Shown here: piece after piece, positions 11,057 through 23,500 of the stretch
Numbering within the stretch: position 1 is the stretch's first letter
How the letters are laid out: each line of letters starts with the position of its first letter
Source of the DNA: Takifugu bimaculatus
Taxonomy: Eukaryota > Chordata > Actinopteri > Tetraodontiformes > Tetraodontidae
Assembly: GCA_004026145.2 (NCBI GenBank)
Contig: CP034980.1
Coordinates: 13,703,085-13,767,084 of the forward strand
Direction: 5' to 3'
Length of the DNA: 64,000 bases
The notes under the pieces: model-generated
What the model was told of the DNA's origin: nothing
Databases searched by the model: none
What the model saw: only the letters and a program-made list of their open reading frames with translations
Position numbers and translations under genes: made by a program

Positions 11057-13513
11057 ATGTATGTTGGATATATTTTGGATAAGGAGAGCGGCATGTATCA
11101 CCAGGGACCAGTAAGAAGATCAAGCATCAACCTGCCCCCCCAGAACTTTGTTTCAACTCCACAGTATCCTGATTTTACCGGATACCATCATGTGCCGAAC
11201 ATGGATACGCACGCACAGTCTGCGGGGAGTTGGGGGTCTTCGTACGGCGCTCCACGAGAGGATTGGGGTGCATACAGCCTGGGACCACCTAATACTATTC
11301 CCGCCCCTATGAGCAACTCCTCTCCCGGACAGGTTCCATACTGCTCACCTGAGTACAGTCATATGCACCCTCCAGGATCTGCGGCGCTACAGCCGCCTCC
11401 GGAAAACGTCTCTGTTGCGCAACTTTCTCCGGACAGAGAAAGACTTTCTTTCCAGTGGATGAATAAAACTGCGCAATCCTCTTCCACAGGTAAGTTCCTC
11501 ATCTTCTTAACCCTGCTGCCAGAATTGTGTGAATGTGTGGGGGGGTCGATTCGATATTAATGGATTTTTGTTTCAACGAAAATGTTTTTTACGCGCTGGA
11601 TTTCCAGGTGAGTTCAAATCGAATTTTAGAACGAAAAACGCGGAGCTGGGCCCCCAAAGGTGTGAATTATTATAAGACATGCAAGAGCAGATATGGGCTT
11701 TATGAAACTGATGAGAATCACTTCTACTCTGCGTTAAAAATGCGAGTGTGGTGGTTTGGTGGTTACCAGCACTGGAGACAGTTCAGCTCAGGCTCCGGGT
11801 TCCTCTGTGGCTGGACATGAAAAAGAAGGTGTGAGGAATCAGCGCCAGGCGCGGTTGTGATGTAAATTTAATGATTCCTGGACTTCCCAGCCGTATTCTT
11901 TGGTGTTCGGAGTGTTATCCGTCATATCCAGGCGGTGGCCTTTGCTTTCAACACCTCCTCACTTTGATATGCAGCGACATTCTCTTCCTCTCCAAGAGTT
12001 ATTCTCTCGGAAAGAGTGACGTTTTTCACAGCCGACGTCCCAGTGCAGCAGGCCTCTGCGCTCCCGACTCTGTTTACTTAGAAAATACAATGGTTCGAAT
12101 AATAGGAGGACCAAAATGCAACTGACATATTGTAATCTATGTATGCAGTTAACTTAACGCGCAGCTATATCACTTTTATTCTCTTTTATTGGAATGTCTT
12201 TCTACATTTTCTTTTATTAAAATTCATTATGGGCCGATATATGACTTGTAAAGTCAAATTTGCTTCTCCTCGTCCCTCTTTAAAGCGCTTAAACGCAGCC
12301 ATTTGTGCACCTTTTTGTGCGTCTTAACTTTTCAACTTGTCAGTCCGAAAGATCTGATCGCCGGCTCTTTGAAATTCGCTGCACTACACTTGTAGATGCT
12401 AGATTAAGCGGCCCAATTTGCGTTTCTGAAGAAGAAAAATAGATGTAGATTTGAAAAGCAGCCTAATAAAGATGCCAAGCGCCGATAGGCCCGTCCTGGC
12501 ATGCATGTCTCCACTGCGGGAATCGGTCAGTTCAACGAGCCGGACGCAAATACAGAGATTTTGATTCTAAATAAATAAAACAAGCAGACAAAGGGAAAAT
12601 AGAGGAATTGTAAAATGTGTGTTTTGGTCGACTTCGCAGGAAAAACAAGAACGAAGGAGAAGTACAGAGTGGTTTATACAGACCACCAGAGGCTGGAGCT
12701 GGAGAAAGAGTTTCATTTCAACAGATACATCACCATCAGGAGGAAATCTGAACTGGCTGTCAGCCTCGGCCTGTCGGAGAGACAAGTAGGGCGGACATGA
12801 AAAGCATACAATGGCAATAAATCACTGAGATGGAAGCATGTGCGGAGTCTATGCTGCGCATGTGGCATGGCAGAAATACAGGAATGAATGCATTTATGAT
12901 GGCGAACATTCACAGGGTCCATTCAATCCTAATTATCGCCCCTATAACACAGGCCACGTTATTATTAATTTTCCTACGTGTACCTGCAGCGCCCCTGCGC
13001 CATATTAGTATTATTATTAATAATAATAGCATTAATAATAATATTAGTAGTAGTAGTAGGAGTAGTAGTAATACTAGTAGTAACCGTAGTAGTAGCAGCA
13101 GTATTTTAGGTGATCAGTGTAGTCCAAATAGCCGATTATTCATCTTAATTGATACTCTTATTTAACAGTGATTGTGACTCGAGAAGAGTTTAGTTTAGCC
13201 TCATTATTTTTATTTGTTATTTTATTTCGGTTCCCTTCCGTCAAAGTAAAAGCTGAACGGACTTTTTCTGCCTTCGCAGGTGAAAATCTGGTTCCAGAAT
13301 CGCAGAGCTAAAGAGAGGAAGCTGATCAAGAAGAAGCTGGGCCAGTCTGATGGCAGCGGCGGGTCAGTGCACAGTGACCCGGGCTCGGTCAGCCCTCTGC
13401 CCGTGCCCGGTTCTCTCAGTCCCACGGACGTGCACGGTTCTCTGTACCCTCCCCAGGGGATGAACCCCCTCCCATCTATCAGGAATATACAGCAAGTGAC
13501 TGTGGGCCAGTGA
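11057..13513 (+). CDS. cdx4: Caudal-type homeobox transcription factor Cdx4
   Basis: Three exons: 11057-11489, 12640-12785 and 13280-13513 (TGA), closing at 270 aa. The N-terminus MYVGYILDKESGMYHQGPVR is the Cdx activation-domain start, which fixes the ATG over an upstream in-frame Met at 10988. A SWGSSYGAPREDW segment follows at about 58-70. FQWM (132-135) is the Pbx-interaction-type hexapeptide core. The homeodomain spans about 146-207 and has the recognition helix VKIWFQNRRAKERK; it is interrupted by an intron before VKIWFQ, as in other Cdx genes. The C-terminus IQQVTVGQ matches the Cdx4-type ending. It is a nuclear DNA-binding activator of posterior Hox genes and blood/tailbud programmes. 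Its place between kdrl and chic1 supports cdx4 over cdx1 or cdx2. Confidence 0.95.
13004..13100. repeat. ATT/AGT trinucleotide-rich low-complexity tract
   Basis: Imperfect runs of ATT/AAT followed by AGT lie in cdx4 intron 2, about 180 bp before the last exon. This is a simple-sequence repeat; the open frame across it is not a gene. Confidence 0.9.
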
Positions 13514-13937
13514 GGCTGTTCCCCTCTGGACCATCATAACATAACTGAGCACTCCGACACGCCGACGGGACAAGGACAGAGCTGAACCCACGTTCTGAGG
13601 CACAAAGCTGTGGATAAAATTACATTTAAAGCAAAACTAATTGCTGGAGGCTCTTCACATATCGCTTTTTTAGAATAGTTCTAATGAGGTGGGTTTTTTA
13701 ATTACAAAAAAAAAATCGACGTTAAACTTAAAAAAAAATAAATTGTGAGTTAATAAAATATAAATATCCGTTTTTGTATGTGATGCTGTGTATGTGCATA
13801 AAAATGAGAACTCAGGGAGGTTTTTAAGACTGTATAAGCTCATTCCTGGAAAAAGTGACTTGACAAATTATTTACGTTTTTTTTCCCAACATATGTTTGA
13901 ATGATACGGGTCGTTTGATGACAATGCTTGAAATGTA

Positions 13938-13943
13938 AATAAA
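13938..13943 (+). terminator. cdx4: cdx4 poly(A) signal AATAAA
   Basis: AATAAA lies 425 bp after the cdx4 stop codon. It is followed by a TTTTCTTTTT-type U-rich stretch, as expected downstream of a cleavage site. Confidence 0.6.
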
Positions 13944-13959
13944 AGCGTTTTCTTTTTCA

Positions 13960-14560
13960 GTACACCTCTGGTTTTCTTATTTATACTTTTAGACAGATTT
14001 ACCATGGCGTTCTTTTAAATGCGTTTTTTCTTTCTTTTGCGCATTCGGCCGACATGTTGCTCGCAGGCCTCTGACCTGACAAACCATAGTCTGACCTCTA
14101 GAAACCCTTTAAATTTAACTTGCGACGGCCGATGCCATAAACATAATGACTTTATTAATGAACGGTGTCAACCAAATCCACATTTATTCTGTTTAAAGGC
14201 CGAATTTGGTTCATTTCCAAAGTCAATAAGCGATCAACTCTTGCAGAATAACGATCACATCCTCAGCGAGCGAAACAGCGCGCACAAACTGTGCACGAAT
14301 CCTAATTTTTAATCCAAGAAGTGACGCAAATTCATAGCATTTTAGCAGGCGTTTATAACGCGAGTACCTGACGATAATAGTAATAACTTTAAAAAAAAAT
14401 TCCAAACTTTGACCCCAAACTTGTTTAGTTTAATTTCTGGATTCAATCAAACAGACATTTTAAGCAAATCCCCGGTGTTTTTGGGGTTTTTTTTTTGCTA
14501 CTAAAACTTCACATAGCTTGAGAATAATCGTCTGCCGTTTGACACTAGCCGGGTTATTTT
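13960..14560. other. cdx4-chic1 intergenic spacer
   Basis: About 600 bp between the cdx4 poly(A) signal and the chic1 promoter. Only short random open frames are present, and no repeat or RNA gene is recognised. Regulatory elements for either gene may lie here but no strong motif stands out. Confidence 0.4.
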
Positions 14561-14662
14561 ATGCCTTTTTTTCTTCGTCCGCGTTCCCGCTGGAGCGTGC
14601 TGCACGTGCGCGCCCCCGCGACGGACGTCATGAGCGTCCTAGTAGCCAACATGGCGGACTTT
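14560..14662 (+). promoter_or_regulatory. chic1: chic1 CpG-rich promoter/start region with YY1-type motif
   Basis: A CpG-rich stretch begins near 14570, after AT-rich DNA. It includes CACGTG at about 14603 and a CRE-like GACGTCA just before the first ATG. AACATGGCGGAC (14648-14659) matches the YY1 consensus (core ATGG, context AANATGGCGG) and overlaps the second in-frame ATG. YY1 sites at starts of vertebrate housekeeping genes are common. No TATA box is seen. Confidence 0.5.
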
Positions 14663-17600
14663 GATACCATTTATGAGTTGGAAGACGAAGAGGATGAGCA
14701 CGTAGTGAGCGACGAGCACCTGGCCAGATATTGCCCGGAGCCCGTGGTGATGCGAGGGGCCGGCTACATCACAGTGTAAGCGGCGTCGCGTCTGGGGCTG
14801 TCGGGGCGTCGCTTTGTTGCCCTCCGCGTCTCCATCTTTAGCATGTTTCTGCTAAACTGTTAGCCGTTAGCCGCCGCGACACACCACCGCTAAGAGTTGG
14901 ACATATGTTTGGGGAAGGGGACAGTTACTTTGCATGACAAAAGTTGACGGTGATGTCTTTGTGTCCCTCTTATAAAGCGACATACGCACAGATCGGTGGT
15001 GCACAGGTTGGTTATTTAAAATAATGGTTGACATGTGATTTAAATGAAGGCGACGCTGGAAGTTGGTGACGTTTGTGGACGAGCGCATCACCACCATTCT
15101 TCTAACAGATGGGGTTTATTTCCTCACTTAGGCAACGCATTTGATCCCGATTAGACACAATTTGAGATCAGTTTAATTGTTATTTAAAGCGTCGGTTACA
15201 GTTTTAGAGGTTACTCTTGTAAATAGAACCAAAAACATGCAAACAAACCTGCATTTCGCACCATTTTTATCCCCAATAAATTGTGCCAAAATTGTCTTCC
15301 TGATATCACTATGATGCCCTTTTCCCTTTAATTTGAATACTCAGCTGATCTCAACAAACATACAGAGAATCTGCATTATTTCCTGTGAATAGCGTCAACA
15401 CCATTTCTGTTCTGGTGATCATTTAGATGTTCACATTCTGTCAACATCTGTGACACATTATTTAGGAAGGATCAACCAAGGATATGAGTGTGGTTGCATC
15501 CCAGCATCGCTATGTTAACAGAAACTATGTGCATGTTGTAAAAGATGTGTTAAACAGCTGGAAATACCGCTTTCTCTTAACGTTGACATATAGATGAACT
15601 TGGATATTTAACACCAAATCAGAAAACTGTTATTATACTGCAATATTCAACACCCAAAAATGAAACTATGTGTACCCAGAAACAAACTGGATAAGGATCA
15701 TATTGGTTTATGGGTAATATGTCACTGACTGACATTACTAGTGAGCGGATATATGTATTAATGTTTCTTAAACCTGTGATATTATAATTTGTGTACCATC
15801 TTACAAGTTTATTTGTTTCTTCAGGTTTGGACTGAGCAACAGATTTGACACAGAATTCCCATCTGTTCTCACGGGAAAGGTAAAGTTTCTTCTTTCTCCT
15901 CAGTCTTCAAGCTGCTGTCTGTTCAGTTCCAAGTAGGAAGAATTAAGCAATTAAAGCCACTGTGATTCTTTTGTTCTTTTGGACCTTAAACACCCCCAAC
16001 TTCCCAAAACCGAGCCATTCAGAGACCTCTCAACGTGGTTTTGATCTGATGGCAGATGCATTTCAACTGACGGTGCTTAAAAAGGAGCCTGAATGTGCTG
16101 CTGTCCAGCTCTGTAAATAAGTAAGCTGTCCGTGGGGCTCCGCTGGCAGAGGCCCCAGTGTTTTTGAGGGTCCAGCTCCAGGTGATAAAATAATGAAATG
16201 GAGACTCCACCGTAGACAAGAAAGAAAAGCTTCCTGGGTCGGACGCAGAAACACAAAAAGGCTGTAGGGGTAAGAGCAGGCCGAGGGAAGTGTGGGGCAA
16301 TAAAAAGTACCTTCAGTATTGTGACCCAGGGTGACACATGATGGATGAGGTCACAATTATGATGATTGAAGGGTGCAGATCAGGCCCTGCTGGGCTTTAT
16401 TCTGAGCTCTTTGGCTGTTTGCAAAGAGACCTTTGCATCCTGTCATAAAAGATTACGACCCCGGTTTTATGGCGTACAGACTCGGGGAGGAATGAGCATC
16501 CATTCAAGTTGTTTGGCCGGCGCAGCCACAGGCACTGAGCTTATCTCTCCTCTGAGTCCCTCCTTGCCTTGAACAGTCTGCAGCCTAGTTAGCAAGTTGG
16601 AGGCATAGAAGTTAGAGATCTCATCTCATCTCTGGACAACATCTGCAAATATCTACCTGTTGGTTTTTCTGAAGCTCTTTGATCTCTGTGCAGAGGTTTT
16701 CTTTGGAGCAATCAGGAATGTTTAACATTAGCACCTCTAATTTGAACCAGTTTGGTTGTTGTTCTGATCATTTATTCTACCACATAAGCCCGGTAAGGGC
16801 TGTTTACTTTGCTATACATGAGTCTGGTTTCTTACTTTTTTAGGTAGCGCCAGAGGAGTTTAAAACCAGCATCAGCAGAGTCAACGCTTGCCTGAAGAAG
16901 AACTTGCCAGTCAATGTGAAGTGGCTCCTCTGCGGCTGTCTGTGTTGTTGCTGTACAGTAGGCTGCAGTCTGTGGCCTGTTATCTGTCTCAACAAGAGAG
17001 TAAGTCCCTGACCCCCTGCGACACGGGCTGGACGTTCTAACTCTCTCTTCAATCAGTGCTGATTACTCCGGAGCTGTTATAGTAATCCAGCTGCATTGGC
17101 CTGAGTGTAGAGGGTAATCAGGACTCGTCTTCAATTAGTGGCTCTGTGCTGAAATGATGCCTTGCACTGGAAAGCTCCTGTCTTTCCCTTGCTTGAGGGT
17201 GTGTCATTTAAAGGTGTTGTTACCACTCAAAATTGATGACAGCAAAGTGGAAATTACTAGGTGGTAAATTGGACATTCAGTCCATAAATCGTAACGTAGC
17301 GGTCATTTACTGTTACCTGTTGAACGGTTGAAATTGGACGCTGAGGGGGTATTTTTGGCGCAATTTAATGTGTTTGTGTTCTGTTCCGACAGACAAGACG
17401 GTCGATTCACAAGCTGCTAGAGTGGGAAAATAACCGGCTATACCACAAGGTGAGAAAAGAGAGAGAGGACGGGAAGCACCTGAAGTTGACCAGTCACCGT
17501 GATGGATTCTAGCTCTTGTAACCTCTTAACTCCTCCAAGCTGATCAGAGGCTGTGAGAACCGCGAGGGCAGCAGTAAAATGCCGCGTTCATTTTGTTTTG

Positions 17601-17997
17601 TCTCACAGCAACAAATTGCATCTAGTAGCCGTGCAAAGACACAAAGGAAGCACTTCAGGGTGTCTGGCCACAGTTTGACCCTGGCGAGACCAGACAGCCC
17701 TGCTCCCAAACCCCCTGGACGCTGAGGGGGACGTTTGGGATGGATTTTTGTGTCTGTGCGTCCCTTTCAGACCTGACTGCTGATTGTCTTCTTCCTCTCT
17801 CCTCAGCTGGGGCTTCACTGGAAGCTGAGCAAAAGAAAATGTGAAAGCAGTAATATGATGGAATATGTAAGTAAAACTATTTTACTAGATTAAATATTTC
17901 CATAGTGTTTGGACCAGTTTAATTATTCCTTTTTTTTCCCCTCCAGGTGATCCTAATCGAATTCTTGCTCAAATATCCGATATTCCGCCCGGACTGA
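14630..17997 (+). CDS. chic1: Cysteine-rich hydrophobic domain protein CHIC1
   Basis: Six exons: 14630-14775, 15825-15879, 16844-16999, 17393-17449, 17807-17866 and 17947-17997 (TGA), giving 174 aa. CHIC proteins are small membrane-associated proteins of vesicles and plasma membrane, anchored through a palmitoylated cysteine string. Here the string is CGCLCCCCTVGC, within WLLCGCLCCCC...WPVICL. The acidic N-terminus (IYELEDEEDEHVV), FGLSNRFDTEFPSVLTGKVA, KRTRRSIHKLLEWENNRLYH and the C-terminal YPIFRPD are family signatures. Two starts are possible: MSVLVANMADFD, resembling mammalian CHIC1, and MADFD eight codons later, resembling CHIC2. I chose the first. A longer frame opens at 14561 but has no family support. 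Linkage to cdx4 matches human CDX4-CHIC1. Confidence 0.94.
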
Positions 17998-19220
17998 GAA
18001 TGTGGTGAGACCTGGACGTGTAGCCCTTCAATCTTCTCCTTAGTGCCTTGTACATACAGTTTGTTGGGTCGAGGGTCTGCACTTGTCTCTAGGGGACCCT
18101 GTATATCTCCCGCTACCGTGTACATTAGAATCTGTCACACTGTCACTTTGCTTTAGAGCAGTTTTTTGCACATTTTCCCAACAGAACCAGATGTTGCCGC
18201 CTTGGTTGCACTCGGACTGTTTTAGTTTCCTCCAGTGTGACAAACAAGTGAGAAGTGCATTTACCCCAAAGAACCATCAGCCACGTGTCCCACCTATAGC
18301 GGTAATCCCTTGCTCAGAATGTGACGCCACCACCTTCCGACTAACCTTGCCTTATCGCGTATCTAAAAAAAAGATGTAGATGTTACAGGAAGGAAGGTGT
18401 GGGGGGGAAATTCTACAAGTCTCATTCTGGTGTTTTGGTTTTTTAATCCTGTTTTTTGTTTCAAGTAGATGGGATGGTTGGGATTGCCTAATGTACAGTG
18501 TACATCATCACACAGTGTGTTTCTTTATATTGGACCCTCTGTACATGGGAACTAGCTAGTAAGAACCTGACCTGTAAATAAGTGGTATATTATTGTTTAC
18601 ATGAAGTTACTTAGCTCTTTACTTATTTTTTTGCCAATATCTTGCTGTACCATAGTTTTTATTAATGATATATGTCTAGAAACCTTTCTAGTTGATATGG
18701 ACCTGTTTACCTTGTAAGCCATACTGTTACATGTTTAAAATGCCAGAACTAGAACAGATTTTTGTTGCACTCGAGTAGAAAGTCAGGGTTTCAGTGGCGG
18801 TAGCCGTTACCGTGCAGTTTTGCCAATGAAGAAGACGCTGACTGCCCGTCGCAGACGATGGCGTCTCAGCTGTGCAGCTGGAAGAATTTACTGTATAGTT
18901 TGACCTCCTCTCTCACTTACCTGCCCCCACTTTGCATTACGTTTTGGTGTTTTTGTACTTCCCCTGCCGCGCTGCGTTTGTCCGCAGCCGTTTTGGCCCA
19001 GCATCAGTATTATTTTTCTGAAGACCGCCGCGTCGTTTCAGAGTGCCTCTGGTACGGTTGGTGCACCACAGAGAAGTGTCGACGGGAGCCTGTTCTCTTG
19101 TGCAACGGGGACTTTTTAAATCTCCGCTCAGTATTGTTGCTGTTGCAGTTCCTGTCATTGTTTATCACTATGACCCCTTTGGAGAAAAAATATAAAATCA
19201 ATTTATTATTCAAATTTCTC
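17998..19220 (+). other. chic1: chic1 3'UTR
   Basis: About 1.2 kb of non-coding, T-rich sequence after the chic1 stop. A 180-codon open frame at 18858-19400 has no recognisable domain and sits in the expected UTR, so I treat it as chance. Several A/T-rich variant hexamers near 19190 could serve as poly(A) signals, but none is decisive. Confidence 0.4.
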
Positions 19221-19414
19221 ATGTGTGTCAGTGTTTGTGTCACCAGTGAATGCTGGTTCCTACACACACAACACTTTAATGGCAGGTCTTGGGCCACATT
19301 CTTTGGTTTTCACCAAAGGATTATGCAGGTTTACCTCATCTGTGCTTTATTACTTCAACATTTAGTTATTAGGAAGCTATTGGGTATAGAGATTCCATGA
19401 AGGAATATGGCACC

Positions 19415-19525
19415 TTCCCCTACTACCAGAACACCTTTCATCTGTGCTGGGGCTGGACCCAAGAACCTTCTGCTGCTGAGCCCAGCCCTTAACACACTGA
19501 GCCACCATTGTCGCTGCCACCCAGC
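19415..19525 (-). mobile_element. tRNA-derived SINE-like remnant
   Basis: Read on the minus strand this segment has TGGCTCAGTG, resembling a Pol III A box, then GGGCTGGGCTCAGCAGCAG and GGTTCTTGGGTCC, resembling a degraded B box (GGTTCNANNCC). The order and spacing fit the tRNA-like head of fish SINEs. The body and tail are not evident, so only a remnant remains. It lies between the converging chic1 and lnx 3' ends. Confidence 0.45.
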
Positions 19526-19812
19526 TTGTTTAACTCAGAAAATATTTTCAAGGTAATGAGTCAAGCGTAGAGTTTAGTTTTTATCATGAATATTTAAGCA
19601 GGTAAGAAATAACATCTTAGTCAGATGAAAATGATTTCTACATTTAAATGGATATTCATACATCTGTTCTTTTATCAATAGTTTGTTTAAAGTCATTGTT
19701 TCTTTACAGATACTGACCACTAGGGGTCAGAATAATCCATGGACAGACTGTACAGTTTATTACACATAGAGGCGTTAATACTAATATCTGAACAATTCAC
19801 TAAGCAACAATC

Positions 19813-19818
19813 TTTATT
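19813..19818 (-). terminator. lnx2b: candidate lnx poly(A) signal
   Basis: TTTATT on the + strand (AATAAA on the minus strand) lies about 770 bp past the lnx stop codon. A second copy is at about 19755. Either could end the lnx transcript just short of the chic1 3'UTR. Confidence 0.35.
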
Positions 19819-20583
19819 GAATACAGTGTGTATAGTTGTTGTACCCATAAAAGTAAAAGACCAATGGGAACGTGTCACCCAAGTACTCCTCCTTGTTTGT
19901 ATGTTAGTGTTTGACTGGTCCACTGAACATTTATTGATGAGTGGAAAGCTGCAGAACGCCTAATTGACAGTTGTGGCCAACACCGGATGGAACAAACCTG
20001 TGTTTAACTTTAACTGCTCATACCTGCATCAACATAAGAAAATCCCTCTGCTGACGCTAAACTGGTTTTCTAGTTTAGTAAATTAATCACATTCAACGTG
20101 TGCATCAAGGATGAAAGTCGTCATAATGGTGCAGGACAGGAAGTGTGTCATCACCTTTGGCCTCGCTCTGCACAGCCAGCCTGTTTTGTTATGTTAGTCA
20201 CTGATAATCCTTCACAAGTCCACTTTAGGCACATTTCAGCTTCAATCTCACTTAACTGTTAATCAATGTATAACTACTTTAAAACACATTAAAAGAGCTA
20301 TCCTTCCAGTTTGCTATTAAATATGTCAAAATTCACTGTCACCATTTTTGGATCCTAATTAAACATTTTGTACAATAACACTGAAAAAAAAACAAAAATA
20401 AAACAAGACAGACTCTTCTCAACCAATCAAAACAAAGTTAAAAAGAATGTTGCCCAACACCTGAATACGTACAGATCAGCGATGTCGGGTCAGGTTATGC
20501 AGCAGAACAAGCCGATGGTGTGTGATCGAAGGAGAGAGTTAAGAAGAGATGAGATGAGATGAGAGTTAAGAAAATGTGCTTTG

Positions 20584-23500
20584 CTACACAAGAGTTCCCG
20601 GCCAGGAAACCACAGTCAGCGTGACTTTATTCTTCTGCAGCTTCAACATGGGGATGAGGGAAGAGTTGTTCATTCCCACCGTCGTGGCGCCGTTCACTGC
20701 CACTATCTCATCGCCGCACCTGCACAGATCAACCACAGATGAGTAACCTGGAGTCCGGCGGGCCCGGGTGAAGCAGTGATGCGAGAGCAGATTACAACGC
20801 ACTTCAGGCGGCCGTCAAAGTGCGCAGGCGTGCCTGGAACGATGGTTTTGATGAAAAAAGGCTGCTGGCCGCGGCTCTCCTCGTAGCCCCCCACGATGCT
20901 AAATCCCCAGCTCTCGTTGTTGGTCTTCTGTAAGACGATGTCCCTGCACCAGTGGAGATGACTGGAAGGGCAGACGGGGTCAGATTACTTCTCCCGTAAA
21001 ATTAAGCAGTTTTTGGGTGAAGGAGGTTGTACCTCGGCAAGCCCAGCCAGCGAGTCCAGAAGGGCGTCCAGTTGAGGGCGTCGTCTCGATCCTCCGCAGG
21101 GTTCATTTCGTCCATGCTGGCAGCCTCTTTGTCCTCCTCGTTGTCCTCGGAGAGGGTCTGGATGACACGGAGAACCACCTGGGACTGAGCCGTTTGAGCC
21201 TTCATCACAGAAACGGCCTCGTTGTAGGTGAGCTGAGTCAGATCGATGCCGTTGATGCTCAGCAGGACATCGCCTGAGGAAACCCAAACCAGTGAGTGCC
21301 AACACAGCGAGCTGGGATTGCAACCAGATGAAAGCATTCGGAATGAGCTTTCATGGCCATTAACTGACAACTAAAACACGGTTTAGTTTAAAAGGAGAAA
21401 TTAGACTAGTTCAGACCATAAAAATGGTTCGTTGTTGCAGCCGGAGTGATGAGGACATAAAAAAGAATCACAGATCACCAGATGCCTCTTTGTACCTCTT
21501 TTGATGGTGCCATCTCTGTGAAGACAGCCAACTGGCTGCACACTGGTGATGTAAACAGGCAGGCGGCTGCGACAGTCCCTCCCCCCGGCGATAGTGATCC
21601 CTAATGACTGCCGAGGCTCCTTCTTTAGGCTCACAGTCTTCTCCTGGCTGGAAAATCCACCAGGAGGTTCCTGCATGAATGACAACTCAAATAAATACAA
21701 AGAACTGACCGATTTAGCATTTAGCATCTCTTTATGTAAATTTAATTACTGCCGGCCTTGCGAAGATTCACAAATTCTTTCCTTTCTATTTTGTTTACAT
21801 GAGCTCTGTGCTCCTAAGCCTCTCCAGGATCCTTTGACTTTAGCGATCCGGCTCACAAACCCACACGTAGCAACAAATGTGAAACATATGAGAAGGATCA
21901 GAGAGGCAAGAGTAGAGGCAAGGTGTGAGGATCAACACTAAGCTCTCGTAGGGAAGATGATGTGTAGAAAACAACAGCTTTAGCTTCTGGAGTCTGTAAA
22001 CGATGAGGGGGAAGTTTTGGGGGATGTGGGAGCTCTTCCTCCTTGCCCCAGCTGAGAACCTCCCCCCAAACAAGATGAACAGACACGACTCTGCAGGCGA
22101 AAGCTAACTGTTATCAGCTTTGATCCTCAGCCATGCAAAGAAAGAGCCAAAAACAACAGAACTGTGGCCCTGTAGTGGCAGACTGAGCAGCACCCCAGGC
22201 CTTTTGATCAGGACGGGAGGCTCCAGACAGGCACTTTCATCTCTACACGATGACGCAGGTTTCTGCTCTCACCAAAACCTGGTGGGGGGGGTTCTTTCCA
22301 CGCCGTATGACGTAAGTGAGTCCGATTGTCAAAGGAGCAACCGCTACAGTCAGAACGGGCAAACAGAAACATGCGAGTTGGGCAGTAGGAGCTCAACACT
22401 GACACAGTGGTCCCACCTTCATGTACTCAGAGCGGCGCCTGAAGTACTGCGGCTCGGGCCTCCGGACTCCCCTGCCTCCCTCCTCCTGAGACTCTGTGGC
22501 TCTCATCACTACAAAGTTGACACGTACCTCACTCCCCTGCATGAAATCATACGCAACACCAAGAAAATTCACAAATTGCCCTTAGCAAGAATGTAATAAG
22601 TCCATCAAAGTCTTGATTTGGACACGTTTTGACCCATTTCTCATTCTGTTAAACTATTAAAGTTAACGTAATAGTGCCATTTATTTTCTTCACATTTAAA
22701 GAACAGTATAAAATGTATAAAAATCAAATGCACCTGTATAATCTGGGCAGCGCTTTCAGGCGTACCGTGCCTCAGGTCATGACCATTGATGGCCAAAACC
22801 TTATCATTGTTTCTCAGTTTTCCGTCCTTGGCCGCCAAACCACCAGAGAGAAGGTCCAGGATAAAGACGCCGCTCTCTTCAGATTTACGGATGAGTTTGA
22901 TGCCCAGCGCTTCAGAGCGCTGACTCTTCATTAGTGTCACCTGCAGGACCGTCCCAGGGTTGTTGTTGGAGGTAGAGCTGCCATGTGGACTGGTAGAGGA
23001 CTGGGGAGCAGTGGAGGGGCTAGAGGAAGCGTTGTGATTGGACCTTGTGTCCCTCGTTTTGAAGCCCTTCTCCTGCATAACGGTGAGTCTGAGGAGGGAA
23101 GGCTGCCGAAGTACCACTATGGCCCGGGTGTGGGGGACCAAACCCAAACTGACATCGTTGACCTGGAAACAGCAGCAGAAGGTAGAGTTCTCCCTTGTGT
23201 GCAGCAGGTATGTCTACGTGCAGTACAAAGCACTCCCAAGACTCCTTGCCCACATGTATCCTTTTCTTCTGATATCTTTCCACATTTGGCATTTTCACAT
23301 TCACTGTTGTTGTAAAATCTGACGAAATTGGTCTCCAAAGACTATTTCCTAACGTTCTTATACAAATGCACGATTAATCCAAAGAAAACAGCAAAAAACA
23401 AATGTAATCTAAATCATACTGTAGATACGTTTGTGGGAATCGAGAGTCAATGAGCAACATGGATCAGGGCAGACTGTAGAGACATGACTGTTTAACCAGG

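Noticed and set aside
14561..14629. Upstream in-frame Met extending CHIC1
   Set aside because: CHIC1 proteins begin MS(I/V)L..NMA(D/E)FD; the upstream part is promoter-like GC-rich sequence.
18858..19400. 180-codon open frame downstream of chic1
   Set aside because: It lies in the expected chic1 3'UTR, shows no domain and has a composition typical of chance reading of T-rich DNA.
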